From: Gemmatimonadota bacterium
Lineage (GTDB): Bacteria; Gemmatimonadota; Gemmatimonadetes; Longimicrobiales; Gaopeijiaceae
DNA: 48,766 nt
NCBI GenBank assembly: GCA_022340755.1
Contig: JAJDNI010000188.1
Coordinates: 1 to 48,766 of the forward strand
Direction of reading: 5' to 3'
The notes below the pieces were generated by a model. The model searched no databases. It was given only the letters and a program-made list of their open reading frames with translations, and was not told where the DNA came from. A program made the position numbers and the translations under genes. This document shows positions 44,359 through 48,766 of this stretch, piece by piece. Each line of letters starts with the position of its first letter. Position 1 is the first letter of the stretch.

Positions 44359-44452
44359 TTTCGAGGTCGTCCATAGCCCCTGGCGTGGAGCGGACTCGGT
44401 GGTTCCGCGTCCGCGACAGAGGCATCCTCCCCAGTCCAGCCCAGCGAGCCCC

Positions 44453-45304
44453 ATGAGCTTCTCCTCCCGTCGAGGCGTCTTCCGGGAAGGCTCCCTGGAC
44501 CAGTATCTCAAGGAGATCAGCCAGTACCCTCTCATCGACAGGGAGGAGGAGGCTGCACTCGCTCGGCGCATCCGGAAAGACGACGAAGACGCTCTCAACA
44601 AGCTGGTGCGCTCCAATCTCCGCTTCGTCGTCTCGGTGGCGAAGAAGTACCAGAACCAGGGCGTGCCTTTGTCGGACCTCATCAACGAGGGGAACCTCGG
44701 GCTCATCCGAGCGGCCCACAAGTTCGATGAGACCAAGGGGATCAAGTTCATCAGTTACGCCGTCTGGTGGATCCGCCAGGCGATCCTCCAGGCGCTGGCA
44801 GAGCAGAGCCGCATCGTCCGGGTGCCACTGAACCGGGCGGGCGCGCTGCACCGCATCGGGCGGCGGAGCTCGGCGCTTCTCCAGGAGTTGGGTCGCGAGC
44901 CCACAGTGGACGAGATTGCCGAGGAGCTCGACATCTCTCACGAGGAGGTGGAGCGTACGCTGGCCATCTCCCAATCCCACCTGTCCCTCGACGCGCCCCT
45001 CACCCCCGGGGAGGACAACCGCCTGCTGGACTACCTTCCCGACCAGTATGCTCCCGGGCCCGAGGACGAGGCGTACGAGCGTGCGCTCAAGAAGACCATC
45101 GAGGAGGCGCTGTCGACGCTGAAGGAACGCGAAGCGAAGATCCTCCGGCTCTACTTCGGGCTGGACGACCAGGATCCCATGACCCTGGAGGAGATCGGGT
45201 CGCTCCTGGGGATCACACGCGAGCGGGTGCGCCAGATCAAAGAGAAGGCCCTGGTTCGCCTACGCCACGCCTCCCGGGCGCGCTTCCTCGAGACCTTCAT
45301 GTAG
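44453..45304 (+). CDS. Sigma-70 family RNA polymerase sigma factor (RpoD/SigA-type, lacking region 1.1)
   Basis: A 283-residue sigma factor. Region 1.2 is [20 protein letters not shown] (14-33). Region 2 has [16 protein letters not shown], the [13 protein letters not shown] core and [13 protein letters not shown] for -10 recognition. Region 3 follows (about 120-200), and region 4 has [20 protein letters not shown] for -35 recognition. All parts for primary or group-2 promoters are present, but region 1.1 is missing. The upstream frame to 44309 lacks similarity. Whether it is the housekeeping factor cannot be decided from this window. Confidence 0.92.
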   Translation: MSFSSRRGVFREGSLDQYLKEISQYPLIDREEEAALARRIRKDDEDALNKLVRSNLRFVVSVAKKYQNQGVPLSDLINEGNLGLIRAAHKFDETKGIKFISYAVWWIRQAILQALAEQSRIVRVPLNRAGALHRIGRRSSALLQELGREPTVDEIAEELDISHEEVERTLAISQSHLSLDAPLTPGEDNRLLDYLPDQYAPGPEDEAYERALKKTIEEALSTLKEREAKILRLYFGLDDQDPMTLEEIGSLLGITRERVRQIKEKALVRLRHASRARFLETFM

Positions 45305-45411
45305 CGACGCCTTCGTCGGACCCTTGTGGGGAGGATCCGGCCCTGACCGAGCGCTCGTGGAGGCAGGTCCGCCCGCGCTGGAAGTCCCCGTCACGCAAGG
45401 CCGAAGGTCGG

Positions 45412-45440
45412 TTGACACATTTTCGGCCCCCGGATATCAT
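45412..45440 (+). promoter_or_regulatory. Strong sigma-70 promoter for rplM operon
   Basis: TTGACA (45412-45417) and TATCAT (45435-45440) are separated by exactly 17 bases. Transcription should start near 45447, about 35 bases before the rplM start. It is the clearest promoter in the window. Confidence 0.8.
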
Positions 45441-45480
45441 TCAAAGCTCTGTAATTAAACCGCCTTCGATGGCGCCGGGC

Positions 45481-45909
45481 ATGAGAACGTATACACCGAA
45501 AGCCGACGAGATCGAGCACAAGTGGTGGGTGGTGGACGCGGCCGACAAGCCGCTCGGCCGCCTCGCCACCGAGATTGCGCGCGTCATCCGGGGAAAGCAC
45601 AAGCCCATCTTCACCCCGCACCTGGATACGGGTGACCACGTGGTGGTCGTGAACGCCTCCAAGGTCGCCCTGACCGGGAGAAAGGCGGAGCAGAAGACGT
45701 ATTTCCGCTACAGCGGGTACATGGGGCACGAAAAGCACATCCCGTTCCGGCGCATGATGGCCGCGCACCCCGAGCGCGTCATCGAGCTGGCGGTTCGCGG
45801 GATGCTCCCCAAGAACGCGCTGGGCAGGAGCCTCAGAAAGAAGCTGAAGGTCTACGCGGGACCCGAGCACCCCCATCAGGGTCAGCAGCCCACGCCCCTG
45901 GACATCTGA
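45481..45909 (+). CDS. rplM: 50S ribosomal protein L13
   Basis: A 142-residue L13, the standard length. It contains [21 protein letters not shown] and the conserved [13 protein letters not shown] and [34 protein letters not shown] at 45481 is the usual L13 start. ATG 45469 is in frame too, and neither has a good Shine-Dalgarno. L13 binds 23S rRNA early in assembly. It starts the rplM-rpsI-rpsB-tsf-pyrH run, 17 bases before rpsI. Confidence 0.96.
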   Translation: MRTYTPKADEIEHKWWVVDAADKPLGRLATEIARVIRGKHKPIFTPHLDTGDHVVVVNASKVALTGRKAEQKTYFRYSGYMGHEKHIPFRRMMAAHPERVIELAVRGMLPKNALGRSLRKKLKVYAGPEHPHQGQQPTPLDI

Positions 45910-45926
45910 CGAGACACGCGAGCGAC

Positions 45927-46328
45927 ATGGCCGTCGATACCAAGAACCAGATCCAGAAGGTCGGCCGCCGCAAGACGGCGAGAGCACGAGTCCTCCTTCG
46001 TCCGGGCGAGGGCTCGTGGAAGGTCAACGGGCGTACCCTCGAGGAGTACTTTCCCCGGGAGACGCACCGCATCCGGATCGTCGAGGCGCTCAAGGTGACG
46101 GGCCTCGAGGGCCAGTTCGACGTGCTGGTGCGTGTGGACGGCGGTGGCCTCACGGGGCAGGCGGACTCAGTCCGCATGGGGTTGGCCCGAGCCATCGTGG
46201 AGCACGACGAGGAGACCCGCCCGGTCCTCCGTGAGAAAGGACTTCTCACCCGGGATCCCCGGAAGGTCGAGCGGAAGAAGCCAGGCAGGCCCAAGGCCCG
46301 CAAGCGCTTCCAGTTCTCGAAGCGTTGA
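45927..46328 (+). CDS. rpsI: 30S ribosomal protein S9
   Basis: A 133-residue S9. It shows VGRRKTARARVLLRPGEG at the start. The GGGLTGQADSVRMGLARAI segment and the terminal KKPGRPKARKRFQFSKR, whose basic tail reaches the P-site tRNA, are also typical. It follows rplM by 17 bases, the universal L13-S9 pairing. Nothing is unusual. Confidence 0.97.
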   Translation: MAVDTKNQIQKVGRRKTARARVLLRPGEGSWKVNGRTLEEYFPRETHRIRIVEALKVTGLEGQFDVLVRVDGGGLTGQADSVRMGLARAIVEHDEETRPVLREKGLLTRDPRKVERKKPGRPKARKRFQFSKR

Positions 46329-46401
46329 TCGCATCCGCGCGCTCTCCGCTTCATCATCCTGATCGGGGCGTAATCGGCCCCAAACGAGTGAGTTGACAGA
46401 C

Positions 46402-47415
46402 ATGCAGGAAGTCGGCCTGAACCAACTCCTGGAGGCTGGTGTCCATTTCGGTCACCAGACCCGCCGTTGGAATCCGAAGATGAAGCAGTTCATCTTCACC
46501 GAACGCAACGGCATCCACATCATCGACCTCCGCAAGACCCTCGATCGGCTCATCCTGGCCCAGCAGGCCGTGCGTGAGATCGTGCTTCGGGGTGAGCGGG
46601 TCCTGTTCGTCTGCACCAAGCGGCAGCTGCGTGCGGTCATCGAGCAGGAGGCCCAGCGGTGCGGTGCGTTCTACGTCACCGAGAGATGGCTGGGCGGCAT
46701 GCTCACCAACTTCCAGACCATTCGCAAGCAGATCCGTCGCTTGAAGGAGCTGGAGCGGGGTCAGGAGGAGAACGCCTTCGAGTTCTACACGAAGAAGGAG
46801 CGCCTCCTCCTGGAGCGCGAGCGCCTGAAGCTGGAGAAGTACCTCGCCGGCGTGAAGGACATGGGGCGCCTGCCCGGCGCCGTGTTCGTGGTGGACGCGA
46901 AGCGCGAGACCATCGCCGTGCGCGAGGCCTCCCGCCTCGGCATCCCGGTGATCGCCATCACCGACACCAACGCGGATCCCGACCCGATTACCTATCCCGT
47001 GCCCGGTAACGACGATGCCATCCGCTCGGTGGGGCTGATCAGCGCTGCCATCGCCGACACGATCGAGGTAGCGCGTCGGGAGGTCCCGGAGGACCAGCGT
47101 CGCACCGAGGACGTCGAGGCGACTACGTACTCCACCGAGACGGGCGAGACGACGGAGAAGGAGCGCCCGGCGCAGCGGCGCCGGCCGCGCCGCAAGCGCC
47201 GGCCACGCCCCGAGGTGATCGCACAGCACATGAAGGGAGAAGGGGAAGAGGGGGGAGAAGGCGACGACGAGGAGTCTCCGGCTGGATCCGAGGCTTCCGC
47301 CAAGGAGGCTTCGCCCAAGGCCGAGTCGGCTCCCAAGACCCGGAAGCCGCGAGCCAAGAAGGCGACCGCCGCGGTGGCCGAGGGTGGCGAGACCGCGGAG
47401 GAAAACGCCTCCTAG
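46402..47415 (+). CDS. rpsB: 30S ribosomal protein S2 with long C-terminal tail
   Basis: A 337-residue S2. The standard body (about 1-235) includes LLEAGVHFGHQTRRWNPKM, GTERWLGG-type TERWLGGMLTNF and PGAVFVVDAKRE. An added tail of about 100 residues is first basic (QRRRPRRKRRPRP), then acidic and Ala/Lys-rich. Tails occur in some phyla, but this one is long. TTG 46393 in frame is an alternative start. S2 is needed for late 30S assembly. It is followed by a structured spacer and tsf, the usual order. Confidence 0.95.
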   Translation: MQEVGLNQLLEAGVHFGHQTRRWNPKMKQFIFTERNGIHIIDLRKTLDRLILAQQAVREIVLRGERVLFVCTKRQLRAVIEQEAQRCGAFYVTERWLGGMLTNFQTIRKQIRRLKELERGQEENAFEFYTKKERLLLERERLKLEKYLAGVKDMGRLPGAVFVVDAKRETIAVREASRLGIPVIAITDTNADPDPITYPVPGNDDAIRSVGLISAAIADTIEVARREVPEDQRRTEDVEATTYSTETGETTEKERPAQRRRPRRKRRPRPEVIAQHMKGEGEEGGEGDDEESPAGSEASAKEASPKAESAPKTRKPRAKKATAAVAEGGETAEENAS

Positions 47416-47485
47416 AGGCGTTCCTTCGAAGAGCCGGGCGTGGTCCGGCTCGTGAGTGTCCTGGGCCCCAGGGCCGGGGACTGCC

Positions 47486-47528
47486 AGAGGCGGCAGCGGC
47501 AACGCGTGGACGCGTTGGCTCCGCCTCT
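47486..47528 (+). promoter_or_regulatory. Compound hairpin in rpsB-tsf spacer
   Basis: An outer stem AGAGGCGG (47486-47493) pairs with CCGCCTCT (47521-47528). Inside it an inner stem CAACGCG-TGGA-CGCGTTG (47500-47517) pairs perfectly. There is no T tract. It could be an attenuator, an RNase site or an S2-binding leader for tsf. Confidence 0.55.
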
Positions 47529-47536
47529 CTTCACAG

Positions 47537-47555
47537 CCGGAGGCGGTGCCTCCGG
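47537..47555 (+). promoter_or_regulatory. Second hairpin before tsf
   Basis: CCGGAGGC-GGT-GCCTCCGG is a perfect 8-bp stem ending 29 bases before the tsf start codon. Its place next to the compound hairpin suggests a joint RNA element. Confidence 0.5.
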
Positions 47556-47584
47556 ATCAGAGACATGGAAAAGAGACTGAGCAG

Positions 47585-48181
47585 ATGACGATCAGTGCCC
47601 AGGACGTGAAAGCGCTCCGCGACCGTACCGGCGCGGGGATGATGGATTGCAAGCATGCGCTCGAGGAGACCGGCGGTGACGCGGAAAAGGCGTTGGACCT
47701 TCTGCGCGCCAAGGGCGTGGCCCGGGCGGCGAAGCGGGCCGAGCGGTCCACCAACCACGGCATTATCGGCAACTACGTGCACTTCGACGGGAAGACCGCC
47801 GTCATCGTGGAGTTGAACTGCGAGACGGACTTCGTGGCCAACACCGACGACTTCAGGGCGTTGGCCAAGGACCTGGCGATGCACATTGCTTCCGCGGCGC
47901 CTCTGGCCGTGTCCCCTGCCGAGATTCCCGCGGATGTGGTGGAGCGGGAGCGGGCCGTCTATCTGGAGCAGGTGAAGGAAGAGGGGAAACCCGAACAAAT
48001 CGCGGCGAAGATCGTGGAGGGCAAGCTGCAGAAGTTCTTCAAGGAGAGCACGCTGCTGGCCCAGCCCTTCGTAAAGGACCCCGACAAGACCATCGAGGAC
48101 CTCATCACGGAGGTCTCGGCGAAGACCGGCGAGAAGGTCCAGGTGACACGTTTCGCGCGCCTGAAGGTCGGGGAGCGCTGA
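47585..48181 (+). CDS. tsf: Elongation factor Ts
   Basis: A 198-residue, short-form EF-Ts. The N-terminal UBA domain reads VKALRDRTGAGMMDCKHALEE. The core has GIIGNYVHFDGKTAVIVELNCETDFVA, the most conserved EF-Ts segment. It ends with a single core repeat, as in Thermus-type short forms. It regenerates EF-Tu-GTP. ATG 47585 fits the family; the upstream frame is the structured spacer. pyrH follows after 45 bases. Confidence 0.96.
   Translation: MTISAQDVKALRDRTGAGMMDCKHALEETGGDAEKALDLLRAKGVARAAKRAERSTNHGIIGNYVHFDGKTAVIVELNCETDFVANTDDFRALAKDLAMHIASAAPLAVSPAEIPADVVERERAVYLEQVKEEGKPEQIAAKIVEGKLQKFFKESTLLAQPFVKDPDKTIEDLITEVSAKTGEKVQVTRFARLKVGER

Positions 48182-48766
<585 letters not shown>

Noticed and set aside
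46393-46398. TTGACA as a -35 box before rpsB
   Set aside because: It lies nine bases before the likely ATG, leaving no room for a -10 box and leader. It is more likely part of an alternative TTG start.

Overview
The window is about 48.8 kb of high-GC DNA from a Gram-negative bacterium. TolC- and BtuB-type outer-membrane proteins, a cobalamin riboswitch, a split proton-pumping transhydrogenase, a BshB1-like deacetylase, and a lone MglA-type GTPase inside a dnaX-ybaB-recR-...-pgsA-cinA-grpE-dnaJ cluster suggest a Gemmatimonadota-like lineage. That placement is inferred from gene content and style; no 16S or tree was available. Almost all the DNA is densely coding. I see no insertion sequences, prophage, CRISPR array, tRNA or rRNA.

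Layout. 1-6.4 kb (+): the tail of dnaX, ybaB, recR, a small membrane protein, mglA, pgsA, cinA, grpE and dnaJ. 6.5-8.8 kb (-): mnmA overlapping an IscS-type cysteine desulfurase that can supply its sulfur. 9.0-10.2 kb: a small HIRAN-domain protein (+) and a BshB1-like deacetylase (-). 10.2-15.5 kb (-): a tripartite exporter operon (TolC, MacA-like adaptor, two MacB/FtsX-type permeases) with no ATPase. 15.8-17.3 kb (-): a secreted unknown and a creatininase-family protein with altered metal-ligand positions. 17.3-23.5 kb (+): a 1352-residue NtrY-like kinase, an RsbR-like helical protein and a PLP amino-acid decarboxylase, closed by a perfect 19-bp hairpin. 23.7-26.6 kb (-): pntAA-pntAB-pntB.

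26.8-33.6 kb (+): an exported amidase, a glycyl-radical activase with its partner enzyme (best match trans-4-hydroxyproline dehydratase, HypD), and a ComM-family ATPase. 33.8-38.6 kb (+): a candidate 49-residue membrane protein, an EamA transporter, an MscS channel, a second class-V aminotransferase/cysteine desulfurase overlapping thpR, and an unknown membrane-anchored protein. 38.6-42.4 kb (+): an NtrC/NtrX-type sigma-54 activator, then a cobalamin riboswitch and its BtuB-like receptor. 42.4-43.3 kb (-): a matrixin-like zinc protease. 43.5-48.8 kb (+): lepB, a short primary-type sigma factor, then rplM-rpsI-rpsB-tsf-pyrH, with a strong promoter before rplM and a structured rpsB-tsf spacer; pyrH runs off the end.

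Most of the window is ordinary chromosomal housekeeping. The parts most worth a second look are the HypD-like glycyl-radical pair (its activase has an Asp in a ferredoxin Cys position), the very large NtrY-like kinase, the ATPase-less MacAB-TolC operon, the altered creatininase-family protein, and the RNA structures before btuB and tsf. I did not find a clear, wholly new multi-gene system.
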